Shown here in pieces: positions 34,188 to 45,342 of a DNA stretch of 64,000 nt. A model generated the notes under the pieces. The model was not told the DNA's origin, did no database searches, and saw nothing but the letters and a program-made list of their open reading frames with translations. Each line of letters begins with the position of its first letter. The stretch's first letter is position 1. The stretch covers positions 80,801,001 to 80,865,000 of the forward strand of contig CM060835.1 in assembly GCA_030762175.1 (NCBI GenBank), in the 5' to 3' direction. The stretch comes from Metallyticus violacea. Its lineage: Eukaryota; Arthropoda; Insecta; Mantodea; Metallyticidae. The translations under genes and the position numbers were made by a program.

Positions 34188-34385
34188 CTTGCTGTGATTC
34201 CGGCGTATACTTCAACTGAATTACATGCTACCAGGTTTCAGCAATCTTAACATATGTGCACATGTATCGTACATGCACATCAAAGGCGTCAGCATAGAAA
34301 GGGAAGGGGGGAGGTATATGCTCCCTCTTGGAAATTCTAAGCACAAATGTAGTAAGCCAATCATTACGTGCGCACGTGCGCTTGT

Positions 34386-34387
34386 TG

Positions 34388-34475
<88 letters not shown>
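34386..34475. repeat. (ATT)n microsatellite, ~29 units
   Basis: About 88 bases of uninterrupted TTA/ATT triplets. The long poly-isoleucine frames seen on both strands (34221-34545) are artefacts of this repeat. Confidence 0.99.
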
Positions 34476-35689
34476 GACCGTCGTCACAATCTCTATGGTC
34501 ATCTTCGCCATGATTGTCATATTTAGACTATTTTATAATTTATAATTTCAAATGTAAGTTATTTTTATCTGTTTTTATGTCTATGATTTCTAATTGCATT
34601 CTATGACATGTTTATGATTTCTAATTCACGATGAGCTTCACAGCTCTTCCGTTTAATTTTGTTACTGTCTCTAGAAACTAGCAATACTCCACCAATACGC
34701 TTGGTGTGTAGACGAACTTCTAATATGAAAATGCATCAGCAATGCGTCACACAGTTTGTGATATTTTACACAATAATTCTATCTAATAAATTAAGCAAAT
34801 TATGTGAACCTACAATAATGGAGAATACAGAATGCACCAGGAAAGTATAATAGTGATTAGTTACCGCTTATATTTAACGTATCCTTTCCCTTTTTACAAT
34901 CAACAATGATCGGCTTAAATGTCAGATCTAAATATGTATGAACGAAAGAATTTAAAATGGAATATCTGAAGAAACTTTTCATTAGAGAGGGACTTTACAT
35001 TTTGCAATTTATCGTTCACGATACAGTTTATGGATTTCGCCAAGTCTGATGCATACATTCTGCGTGCCAGTTTCATAATTGTTTATTGTAAACATTTTTA
35101 AACAAAAGCCGTATAGTGAGAGTCGCAACTTTCTCTTTATCCAGCAGAAAGTAATAACTGCAGTCGGAGAAAGTTCTTCAATGAAGAAATGTGTATTGCC
35201 AACTCATAAACAAGATGGCATTGCAACAACAATCAAACATATGACCCCATAGTATCATATAGCAATTTATCCTCGCTGAGGTCTCAGTCACTGCTTCCTG
35301 GGTTGATCTGTTCAATTTTGAAACGCATTTATTTGTGCGTAGGATCGAAATTGTGTCGCGATATGGACAATAATCGTCTCTGGACAATAATATAAATTAG
35401 GACATTTTTAAAAAGAAAGAAAATATGCGAAGACGATGCTTCGCGGGTTTCTAGTGCTACAGCAATCCATGACTAAAGTTGGCCCAATTTGGTCAACCCG
35501 GTACTGGAAGAAGGGCGGCATGTTCATCAAAATCAATGAATGAGGATAGCGATCTCTAAGAAGGACTTATGAACCCATAAACTTAGTAAGCTTACTTTTC
35601 TTTACATTTTGGTGTAATGTGCAACAATTGCTCTGAAAGTAATGGTGTTAATGTTCTGTATGTGGGATGTTACTTAAACAATAGTCAGC
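34476..35689. other. AT-rich unassigned stretch
   Basis: No gene or named repeat seen. Confidence 0.35.
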
Positions 35690-36152
35690 CAATAAGCAGC
35701 GACTTAAGGCATGAGCTAAAAATGGGATAGCAATATAATGTGCGGATGATATGATAATAGTTAAAAGATAAAACTGCAGCAAACGTAGAAACCAAGGCAA
35801 ATGCAATTCTAAGAATGATAAAACAACATTACTGAAATCCAGACATGATACTAAATATAAATAAAGATCATGTATTAATTTTGAATTTCAAAAAATGCTC
35901 TAAAAATTCAATTCAACTTAAAATAGAGTGGGTAGACATTCAAGAGACACTTTCCTCAAATTTTCCAGATATGATAAGTATAAGCATGACAAGTATAAGC
36001 TGGGACCCCAAATACAGTACATTACCAAAAAGGTAAATAAAGGTATTTATATGATGGAGCAAGTCAGAATATCAACGGATAGTGAAACAATTAAGCAGGT
36101 TTACTATGCATTCATATATTTCCATGTAAAATATGGAATAATGCTATGGTAA
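35690..36152 (+). mobile_element. LINE reverse-transcriptase fragment (catalytic box to post-RT)
   Basis: ADDMIIVK at about 35742-35765 is the RT catalytic YADD region. It is followed across a frameshift by the segment leading to WDPKYS / LGPQIQYITKKVNKGIY (about 35970-36045). The typical post-RT block is ETIKQVYYAFIYFHVKYGIM (about 36085-36145), ending in LW where 'YGI--WG' is expected. Several stops interrupt it. Only ~460 bases of the element remain. The post-RT wording resembles the CR1/Jockey-like group, as in the LINE at 50.7-54.7 kb, but they are not the same copy. Confidence 0.72.
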
Positions 36153-36339
36153 AATATTACCATGACTACTGATGCACAAAGCTATACTGTGTAGGTATTT
36201 TTAAACTTTTTAAAATGAAGTCTCTTGATATCATCTTTGTATTCACTAAAATAGAGAAAAATAACAGAAAACATTTCTAGTTACACTGTGCATATCTTTC
36301 AATAAAACAAAAACATGTTACTATTTAAAAAGAATTACT

Positions 36340-37445
36340 TAAATTTAGGGTGTCAGGTAAACCGCACTTCAAAAGACACGATTTCCTTGATTTTCGGGAA
36401 TAATTTTTTTCATTGGAGTTTCCATGCTAAAAATCAAATATTGGTGCCTCTAGAGTAAGACTTATATTTTGGGTTTGGGGAAAATCCTCACTCCTAATAA
36501 TCTTATCTCACTGATTCTAAGTGACTATTTTTCTCATTTTATTTAAATGGTATATGCCCAGTTTTGCTGTGAAAAAACAAATATTTGTGCTGATTTTTAA
36601 ATGTTGCGTTTCAGGTAATCCCCTCCTATTATTCACTGATTTTTAGAAAATATCTTTCTTGCTTTATTTCAATGGCATATGGCGAATTTCCTTTAAAGTA
36701 AAATTAAAATTGCAACCGCTAGAGCGAATTTTAAATTTTAATTATTCATCAAAAGATTTTCAGATATATCTCCACTCCTAAGGGCCCGATTGCTCTGATT
36801 ACCGGTAACTATTTTTATCAATGTATGTTAAAGAAATGTACTGAATTTCGTTTAGTTAAACAAAAATTGCAGCCGCTAGAGCGATTTTTAATTTAAAAAA
36901 AGTTCTCTCTAGTTTAACCTCAATCTAATTGTCCAATTTTGCTGGTTAACGAACTGGAAGAATCGTTTGTAAATTGATGGTTATATGCCGAGTTTCGTTG
37001 AGAAAAATATAATTTGCAACCGCTAGAGCATTGTTGTTCATTTGGTTTATTTACGGACGCTCTTTAATATCGCAGATGATCAGTTCTTTAATATCTCATT
37101 CAATTCAGGCGTAAAACGGCCGATAAATTTTGCTCAGAGGCCTCTTCTTTCAGGCTTGAGTTGGTTTTTGTTTTGTTTTTTTTTTTACATGCCATAAATC
37201 TACGACATCGAACCCATGGCTTTACTTCCTTTCCGAAGGAAATTATACTTAGGATTTTTACGCCCGAAAAAAATCATTGGTCCTGGCCGGGTTTGAACCC
37301 GCAATCTTGGGTTTAGAAACTAGGGAATTTTTAATTGACATTTCAGGTGCTTTCTAGGTAGGACCGATGAAGGTTTTAAGAAAAATTTCCAAAATCTTTT
37401 CGTGGGTACAACCGCAATAGCTACATTCCTTCGGAATTCGCTAAT
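36340..37445 (+). repeat. Composite repeat R1, copy 1: ~150-bp internal units with CCGCTAGAG, SINE-interrupted
   Basis: The word GC(A)(A/G)CCGCTAGAGC recurs near 36711, 36869 and 37011, with a weaker form (GTGCCTCTAGAG) near 36443, so units are about 150 bases. Each unit also has a 'GGTTATATGCCGAGTTTCG'-like line and an 'ACTATTTTTATC' line. The end of the block (GTACAACCGCAATAGC then CATTCCTTCGGAATTCGCTAA at 37424-37444) is matched at 59585-59605 with 20 of 21 bases. A reverse SINE-B (37039-37313) is inserted between units and end. Not coding; the family is not recognised. Confidence 0.7.
37039..37313 (-). mobile_element. SINE-B copy, 5'-truncated at the tRNA head
   Basis: Reverse-oriented: tail complement TTTGGTTTATTTACG, GCTCTTTAATATCGCAG, TTTTGCTCAGAGGCCTC, then AAATCATTGGTCCTGGCCGG and box B complement GGGTTTGAACCCG. 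It stops at AATCTTGGGTTTAG, so box A and the 5' end are absent. Inserted in repeat R1. Confidence 0.9.
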
Positions 37446-37713
37446 GCTGATGTATTATCGATCCTATGCATATATATTTAAGAATGTATTTTAAAAAAGT
37501 GTAAAAATTAAAAACAAATAAAAAATAGTGCTACATAATTGTAATGTAATATATAATGAAGGGTTAAATAAAATGCGAATGAGAACTTATTAACAGTGCC
37601 TTGATTACCTTCCATACCGTATAACTTCAAATCAAACGTAGCAGTAGAAAACCGGTCATTCCGGTGTCAGAGACTTACTAAGTGGTAAGAAGAAGAAGAA
37701 AACAACAGATAGA

Positions 37714-37991
37714 TCACCGCCACGGGTGGCCCAGGTCGTTAAGGCGTAAACTCATGAGCGGGAGGTCTGTGGTTCGAATTCCGCCAGGACCGTCCTCCCT
37801 GACTGAGGTTTTTTCAGGTTTTCCTCAGTCAGTGCCGGGGGGTACCCTAAAACTTAAGCCTGGAACGATTGCTTCCTCAAAAATAAATCCTTTTCCAATA
37901 TATCCGTTCATCTCATGTATCATCCGTGTCCATCGCCTGTGGTGCCTCTGTAGCAAAAAAGGGTGTTAAACGCCATTCATTCATTTTTCAT
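37714..37991 (+). mobile_element. SINE-A copy with perfect target-site duplication
   Basis: Head ACCGCCACGGGTGGCCCAGG, box B GGTTCGAATTCCGCC, GTCCTCCCTGACTGAGG, then GGGGGGTACCCTAAAACTTA after a small deletion, CGCCTGTGGTGCCTCTGTAG, and end GGGTGTTAAACGCCATTCATT. ACAACAGATAGA occurs at 37702-37713 and 37992-38003, a perfect 12-bp target-site duplication. The tail is CATTCATTCATTTTTC, not an A-run. Confidence 0.95.
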
Positions 37992-38299
37992 ACAACAGAT
38001 AGACCATGCTTATCAAAGAGAAACGGAAAAAAATAGGCAAAGCTATATACTGTAATTTCTTACTTTGATTTTTGTGGAACTCATGACTTTCCTCTTCGCG
38101 GAAAGAAATCTTCAGGTATTTTCCACGATCTACTGGATTTTAGAGTCGATAATGGAACACCTTCTTAAAACGTTATTTTATCAAAAGCCATCTATAGCGG
38201 AAATGCTAACTATACTTCTGTCCAAATTCAAAATAAACTGATAACATTCTGCGGGAAAATTGTACTGAAGACTTTGACTTCATAATTCAATAAAAGTAC

Positions 38300-40990
38300 T
38301 GTATTTTCAGTACTAGCTGATTAGTAACCAGATACAGCAGGAAAAGAGCAGCTGTCTGTGATACAGTAGCACTGCTCATATTATTCGAGAAGAATTTCAG
38401 TCATGTACAGCACTTAATGATCTGAGTACTTTTAGTATAGCAAACTCCAATACTTCATTTTTAACAGAAACTGGTATTGACACGAGCAAACTTGTTGGTC
38501 AGGAATACGATGGCCCTAAGTAAGGAAAAAGGTGTGTAAGCTTATTAGAAATCATTATACTAATGCTGTTATTTATCCATTGCAGCGCACATAATCTTAA
38601 TTTAGGTGTCAATGACTTCAACAGTGCTGCGGAAATAAGAAACACATCGCTACAGTGAAGATGATAGTTACTTTTTTCGAAGAAGTTCACTTGGAGAAAA
38701 TTGATTCCAAATGTGTCCTCGTTATGTGAAATTGGTGGATTGCAAAATATAAAGTTATTCGCTTATATTTAGACCATTTTCGTTTCCATTATTGAAACTC
38801 TGCAGACTGTCAATTTGTGGAAACAATAAAAAAAGTGCTTAGCCTGAACTTTGATATTTCTGGTGACATTAATAAAAAGCGAATTTAAAGGTGAAGAACC
38901 TTTATAAAAATATAATTGCATTCATGCCGATTGTTTGAGAAGTGTATTTTAAGAGGCGTAATGAAGCAAGATTGACAAATTGTGTTACGCCTTTACGCGA
39001 GATGCTTCAGCTTCATTTTTCACCTTTTATTTAATGTTTTATTGAAAAAAATGGGTGGCAAGAATAAACGATTTTTATCTTTCCTTAACAAAATATACAA
39101 GATTTTCACTCTTTTATAGCAGCTACATAAAATTCTATAAACTCGTTTTGTAGAGCAGAACAAGAGTTTTAAACGGATATATTTATAAATTTGAACCCCA
39201 ACAGTTTCTAAGTTAATGTAGCAAAATTTGCAAGAGAAAGCACAAATTTCAATTAAAGCTATTCGCCATAAATTCAGTTCTGTGAGCAGTCAGCGCACGT
39301 TTTATATAAAGAAGGCTCAAACCTATATTTGCTTTACTTGATTGTGTTGTTGCAGTCCGAGTGCTCTACCATGCCAAAAGTTTAAACATAGAGCTGTATG
39401 CTTTTTCAGATGAATTCAAGAAACAATTAATCGAAATTATTGATTCGATTTTTGGATATATTGTTTGTAATGTAAATATTATGATCAATGAAAAACAATA
39501 AAGACTCAAAATAAACCAATACATCCAGTACAGCAAGCATGTGAAGAATGCTGAAATCCACTAATCACAACCTAAGCAAACTATCTTGATACTTATATTT
39601 AAAACCAAAAAATCATCTTATACAAACCATTAGAATCCCTTCGTATATAAACTTCAATCAAAATAGATCTTTATTAAAAATATATAATAAACCAACCAAT
39701 AATTTAACTATTATATTAGCATCCTACTTACTATTACCTTTAATTGCAATTATTAAAATCATTTATATTCACAGAGAACCTTTGCCTTTGCTTCAGGATC
39801 TGAAAAGTAGCTGTCACTAAGTCAGTTCTCCGCAGATTAACCAGGAATTCCAGTCCAGTCCATAAGTTCTGTATTCAAATCATTCCTCGAGAAGTACACA
39901 CAAAGATCAGTACCGGATAAGAACAGCCGGAGAAAATAATATATAAACCAATTTATAAAAGTGTTTTCGAGAAAATTAAAAGAGGTGTTCCTCGACATTC
40001 TTACAAGACGACGAGAAGTCAGAATATATTTTCAAGACTAATACCTCAATATATACACCAGGAAATTGAAACAAAATCTGACACAATTAGGCAGAACATG
40101 GTAATAAACGCCGTTACTAAGTTACCATCTTCGTATTTTAATTTTCTGAATACTGAATCATGGTTAACAGATGCATTGTCAGACGAATAAGCTACAATGT
40201 TACTTAAACCAAATACATTTTCTGCAACAATTAATTTAATTTTATTTTAATTGTCCTTAGCACTATCATTACTCTTTTCGTAGAAGTCTAAAATATCGCT
40301 ACATTTTCCACGTTTTACAGAAAAATGTGTCACCACTAATGGGAAATTCTTCTTGTTTTCTTTATTTTACGCATCTGAACCAATTGAGAAATGAAATATT
40401 TTACGTCGTTTAGAAGGCCTTCTAGTGAGAATGGTAAAAGAACGCCCGTAATTAGGGTTTCGCTTTTGGTTCGTGTACAATCCCCCCCCCCTCTACTGAA
40501 GAGTAATTGAAATGGTAAAGTTTATTACCACATTCTTGTGATTTGTAGGAGTGGTGATGTTTTACTTCATGAAATATTAAATATAACTCAGTTGCTATAA
40601 TTTTATCATGTTCAACTGAATATCGTGGGCATAAATATCCGAATAGAATTACTTCTACTTTGTACTCTGAAATGTTCTTTGTGCGTCTCCAAATGCTTTT
40701 TAACATCTTTAACGCCGTCATACTTTACCGTAATTGAAACAATACACATTTTACAACTGCCAGAAATGTCATCCTCTCATTTTTTTACCTAGCCCTTGTA
40801 CTTATCCACTTATCATGTGCCAACCATTCATTACAGAAAGAGCTAAGATATATTTTTGCCGGATTCATGTTGAACAGAATACTATAAGCTTGCATTTCGA
40901 ATAACAGACTGCACTGCATCTTATTAGATGTAAGAATTAAGGTTTCGTTAGAATATTGTTACAATTAATGACAAAAGTTCCATTGTTGTC
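38300..40990 (-). mobile_element. hAT-like transposase remnant (BED finger and hAT core)
   Basis: Read on the - strand from about 40800. A BED-type finger region (CKMC, then VKDVKKHLETHKEHF) lies near 40780-40680. FHEVKHHHSYKSQECGNKL follows (near 40560), like the segment before 'mFpDS-iA' in hAT proteins. Further on, GLSNIVAYSSDNASVNHDSV and VFRKLKYEDGNLV (near 40190-40110) match the 'saDNAnvN---kgsvf-kL' catalytic stretch. The frame shifts between these blocks and the C-terminal dimerisation region is not clearly readable, so the lower boundary at 38300 is a guess. Dead copy. The N-terminal part is fairly well supported. Confidence 0.5.
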
Positions 40991-43030
40991 GCAGCGACAG
41001 CACGAGAGACTGGTGTCTGATTGGCGAAAAGAGAAGTGCACTGAAACTTCAAACTTCAACCCGATCACAGACGTTCACTATTAAAGTTATTCGATCCATA
41101 GTCAATTTTATTGTGCACATTACTAATTGTTGTTATTATTAACATTGCAATTCAAACGTAATTTTCTCGGGTCAGAGGTTTCCTGTCGGCCGGAGAGTGC
41201 ATTCCAAATCCCGCCCGTGCATCTGGTAACCTGTCCTTCAAAGAGTCTGGACTACAGCTTACTGGATGTATAAATCCGAAAATGAATGAGTTTATTTCAG
41301 TCAACGGTAATAAACTCTAACGTTTAATTCAACAATATAATAAGCAAGTAAAGAACACTAGCTGAGATTTATTTCACGAAAGTACTAATTACAAATGTAC
41401 AAAATTTCGCTTTGCAAGGAAATTAATTCAGAGGAATTCTTAGTCCATAAAAGTGAACATAAGCGATTTCACAAATAACTTTTACAATTATAGGTATAAT
41501 TTTGTGAAATTAGTCACTTGTTTGTCGATAAAAAATCCTTAATTTTATAAATTTGTACTTTCGTGAAATGGGCTCTAGTTTCAAAGGTCAAAGCGCTCAA
41601 TATGAATTTAGTAGTGAAAAGTGTCATAAAATTATGGGGACAAAGAATTTCGTGTTTGGAATTATGTTAATCCCTCACCCCTTTTGAGAAAAATCCTGTT
41701 TGAGCCCATGGTGCATATCAATGCATTAATGGAAAATATAGAACATTAGAAACTAAAATCATCTAATAATCAGATTTTAAGTGCAGAAATATGGGGACTC
41801 GAATTCGTGGCTTTTTTTCTCTTTTTTTTAGTGTTTAACGCCCATTTTTATTACTGAGGCACCACAGGCGGTTGTCTCATTTAATAATTTATCAAATATG
41901 GATAACAAAGATAACAATTTTCATGGTTCGGTTAATTGGAGTTTCGATTCACCACCTGTAAAGATGAAGGCGCAGGTTTAGATCTTACTTCCATTAAATT
42001 GACTGTTTGGAACTTTTCCCGGAATTTTCCCTAGTTTGGATCACAATTAATTCGTTACAAAGTTGCTCTACATCCAAGCTACTTGGAGTGCAATTACAAA
42101 TTTTTGTTAGCTGGAATGTTGGTAGCATTATTATAGAATTAATGTGCATGGTGTGGTTGCACTGACAGCGGCAAAAAGTAAAAACATCTGCATAACGTTC
42201 CTTTGAATACAAAGTGCAAGGAGCCGATTAATTAATTATCTTGGGTTTTTAGAGTTAAAAACAACTAAAACTTTGGTCTTACTGATCATTGAATATAAAC
42301 TGTCAGCCAATTTCCATAGGTGAAAACTTCGCAAAGGTAAGTACATAGTGTAAGTTGCGATAATTAATATGACGCTGATGAAAGAAATCTGCATCATATT
42401 TTAAATACACTGTGTATAATTAACTCTAATTTTTCCTTTAGCGTTCTGTTATTTCTTACGTATTTAAGCATAAGTGCACCATTTGATTCACGCTTTGCTA
42501 CTTTGCTTGTGCAAGGGTAATATCTATGCAGAGCTAACAGTGAATATATATCTGTGGTAAACAAACAATAATGCAAATTTATACATAGGAAGAGTAACAA
42601 ATCTGATTGGTTTGAAGCCAAACATGTATATCTGCTTTCTTTTATCATTCTGGCATTTTTATGTTATTGCATTGGTTGTTTTAATAGTAATATCCAAGAT
42701 GCTGGTTAACAAATAACCTAGAAAATTCAGTTTTCTTGTGTATTTTTTGAAAAAGTGTGATATATTTTCTGTGTGCATTGGCAATTAGAATGGAGATCAT
42801 GGATATTCTGTTAATACCGATGGAAATGCAACAGCACAAATAATGGATGTCAGATTTGAACTAAATAGAATATGGATATCTTACAAAATTATATAAATGG
42901 GTTAAATTTTTGTTCAAATTTCTAGGTCATTTATACCATGTCAGGGGGTTCCAATTACAATGAATAATGCCTTTTGTTGTTTTGCTTCCCTCCTAAAAAG
43001 CAATGTTATTGTTTTTCTTTCATTTATTTC
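40991..43030. other. Mostly unassigned, AT-rich
   Basis: About 40985-41290 is GC-richer with a short hairpin (TGTCGC / GCGACA near 40990) and could be the terminal part of the hAT-like element. A SINE-A stub lies at 41826-41872. - strand frames at 41994-42212 and 42394-42648 show no known domain. Confidence 0.35.
41826..41872 (-). mobile_element. 5'-truncated SINE-A stub
   Basis: TTTTTTTAGTGTTTAACGCCC followed by ATTTTTATTACTGAGGCACC and ACAGGCGG is the reverse complement of the SINE-A 3' end only. Confidence 0.82.
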
Positions 43031-43306
43031 TTAGACCATTCTTGGTTGGCCATTCTGACAGATCATTGAAAGCTTTGGGAAATAGGATTGGGATTTAGAT
43101 AAAATGGCTATATCTGCATCAGCACAAAAGCTGTGACATCCAGCTTTGGACAAGAAACTATGGAACTGAAGCATTTGGTGTCTGTACTCAGCTTCCATCA
43201 TAAAATCTTCATTTCCCAGATGAAAACTGCTTGTCTCTTCAATGCAATAGATATGTTTCTTGTCTATTGAAGAAACAAATTCATTAATATTTTGCACCAA
43301 ATGCAA
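43031..43306 (-). CDS. Unrecognised ORF or exon, possibly a PIN-like element fragment
   Basis: This 91-residue frame has less biased composition than its neighbours. It contains EYRHQMLQFHSFLSKAGCHS followed by FCADADIAILSKS. The 'nK-qmlqfL---L-kAGch---aDADiliv' shape recalls PIN/FEN-like proteins abundant in arthropod mobile elements, but this is a weak resemblance. It could also be an exon: a pyrimidine-rich TTTGTTTCTTCAATAG precedes codon DKKHI on the - strand, and an ATG|GTCTAAG donor-like site overlaps the end. A stop lies directly after the V codon. No partner exons were found. Pseudogene fragment is the default reading. Confidence 0.25.
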   Translation of the reverse strand: MHLVQNINEFVSSIDKKHIYCIEETSSFHLGNEDFMMEAEYRHQMLQFHSFLSKAGCHSFCADADIAILSKSQSYFPKLSMICQNGQPRMV

Positions 43307-43344
43307 TCATCATGACAAGACTTTATAAAAATCTGTGCACAAAA

Positions 43345-43398
43345 TGTTGTTGTTATTATTATTATTATTATTATTATTAATAATAATAATAATAATAA
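43345..43398. repeat. Mirror microsatellite (TTA)n(TAA)n
   Basis: About 12 TTA/ATT triplets run directly into about 6 TAA/AAT triplets, so the tract is self-complementary and can form a hairpin. Confidence 0.97.
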
Positions 43399-44651
43399 AC
43401 CTAACATTAAATTTTTTTCTTTGTATTTTTCAATTTCCTCTGCTAAGTGCTAGCATTCATTAATTCCATATCCAAAACAGCATGTTAGCTGATTCTCACA
43501 CATAATCAATTTTACATCTTATCTCTGCATCAATTATTACAATAATTGCCATTTTCCAAACTATCTGTATTCTATATTGATGGAGGTGATCCTAAGACCT
43601 CTGCCCTCTGTACAAAAATAAGCATAACTAAATTCTCTTTGGTAATTCAAATGTTTCGATGGGTACCAAATCATATGTATACTCTGTAGCCTCTTCATTC
43701 AGTTAAAACTGTTTCATTATGTGAATTGATCCTTAGTGAGAGAACATTTTATTGTCATGCTACTATATCTAAAATAGTATGCATGGCTCCAAAACATTAC
43801 TATCTGTTTTCCTGGAACTGGTAAACCCATCCATTACTCAACTACTAAACTGCTTAGCAGAAATACAATAGATCCCACGATTACTAGACCTATTGCAGAT
43901 ATATGAGCTCCTCGTAACATGGTTTGAAAAAATGCCAGCTTATGACAATGGCTTCAACAATTGGTAACTAAGCAAAGTGTCTGTCCCTTGCAATACATGT
44001 AGTTAAGTAGTAAAGGGAGTGAAAACAGTTCATCACAATGACATTCACAAAGGGAAGGGGGGGGGGTCACAGAGAGGCAGTTTACTGCCCCCCTCAAAGT
44101 ATTTAAAATCATAAATTTCTATTTAATAGCTAAAACACTGATATTTGAAAGTAAAGCATTTAAGGCGAGCATAACTGATTATCCTTTGTTTTCTTTGTTA
44201 TATAATTTTAAAAATTAGGTTTAATTGATTTTTCAAACCTGATAAATTTTAATCATCTACTTTCAAAAATATTCTGCAGATGTCCTTGGTTCATCATATT
44301 CAGATGCTATGTATATTGTACCATTAGGCTGACTTTTCAAATTTAATTTAGTGTTAGAGTAGTAAACATAATATTTTATCTCTTAAACAACGAAATGTTA
44401 AGATAAATGTTCAACAATTGTTTGGTGAAGAAATCAACATGCTTTCATGCAGAAGATAGGAATTGTTTGGTTTCAATATTTACTACTATTACTGAATGGA
44501 ACTTGTCCTTTGAACAATAATATTTTCCTGTTAGAAATACTGTTTAGTATTCTTTATATACATAGTTATTAGAAATGAATTATTCATAAAAATGTTTATT
44601 TAATTTTGTTAAATTTTATTTTTCCATTTATTATTGTTCATTTTACTTAAA
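43399..44651. other. AT-rich flank or 5' intron of the STN1-like gene
   Basis: No exon recognised. A G-run lies near 44058-44067. A 5' UTR exon of the STN1-like gene may lie in or before this region, since a 3' splice site precedes the start codon. Confidence 0.4.
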
Positions 44652-44677
44652 ATTTATGTTGCAGTATTTTTAAAAGG

Positions 44678-45259
44678 ATGCTTGCCATGTTTCCTGACCA
44701 GCAAAATCCAATAGTGGAAAAGAGGTTTATTCCACCTGCAAAACTGTGGATTGTAGACTGCCTTAGAATGCCACAGCATCCCAGCATTGCCAATGCTTTT
44801 GTTTTTCATAACCATTTAATCAAGTATGTTGATATATTTGGAGTAATAACAGGAGCAAGGCGAATGAGCTGCTCTCGATTTGCTTTTAATGTCGATGATG
44901 GAACTGGGACAATTGCATGCTTATATGACTGTGAAAAGCCAAACCTTTATGCTTTGCAGTCAGAAACAGAAATGATGAAAGCAAAACTACAGAGTGAAAG
45001 TGCATCTGGCAGTTATAATACACAAGAGAAAAGGTGCTTGGAAGAATTTTTAACACCAGCATCAAAAACTATAAAAACATTGCTTGAACAGCGCACTTTG
45101 GGAGATACTGTTCAGATCAGTGGACAGCTCAGTGAATTTCGAGAAACTCGTGAAGTAAAGGTGCAGGTAGTCAGACTTGTTACAGACTTAAATGATGAAA
45201 TCAGGAGAATGCAGGAAATGTTCCTTTTATATGAACAGGGTTATCTCTCTGAGAACTGA
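44678..45259 (+). CDS. STN1: STN1-like CST-complex subunit (OB-fold telomere protein)
   Basis: Intact 193-residue protein in one exon, ending TGA at 45257-45259. STN1, with CTC1 and TEN1, binds single-stranded telomeric DNA and recruits polymerase alpha-primase to fill in the C-strand. The match to animal STN1 (OBFC1) covers the whole OB-fold. PPAKLWIVDCLRM is residues 19-31; FHNHLIKYVDIFGVITGAR (residues 43-61) matches the 'l-ngHPIKqVDvlGtViG-r' strand pair; FAFNVDDGTGTIACLYD (68-84) matches 'ysYgVDDsTGvInC'. KTLLEQRTLGDTVQISGQL (133-151) and FRETREVKV close the fold, and a C-terminal helix follows. The winged-helix domains of vertebrate STN1 are absent; the protein stops after the OB-fold, as in some short invertebrate or yeast-like forms. 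A 3' splice site (TATGTTGCAG) lies 14 bases upstream of the ATG, which has A at -3. A second in-frame ATG follows at codon 4. It is upstream of, and in the same direction as, TFIIE-alpha. Confidence 0.88.
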   Translation: MLAMFPDQQNPIVEKRFIPPAKLWIVDCLRMPQHPSIANAFVFHNHLIKYVDIFGVITGARRMSCSRFAFNVDDGTGTIACLYDCEKPNLYALQSETEMMKAKLQSESASGSYNTQEKRCLEEFLTPASKTIKTLLEQRTLGDTVQISGQLSEFRETREVKVQVVRLVTDLNDEIRRMQEMFLLYEQGYLSEN

Positions 45260-45332
45260 AGTATTGCTATTTTTTATATTGTTACTTAAGGAAGCACATG
45301 CTAAAAGTAAGTGTACAGTAATGCTAATATCC

Positions 45333-45342
45333 AATAAATAAA
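45333..45342 (+). promoter_or_regulatory. Polyadenylation signal of the STN1-like gene
   Basis: AATAAATAAA lies about 75 bases after the stop codon, followed by a TG-rich stretch (TTTGTGTATTTTC). It would give a short 3' UTR of roughly 100 bases. Confidence 0.7.

Noticed and set aside
34221..34545. Two ~100-residue frames, one per strand, with a poly-isoleucine run
   Set aside because: They are produced by the (ATT)n microsatellite; flanking residues have no family resemblance.
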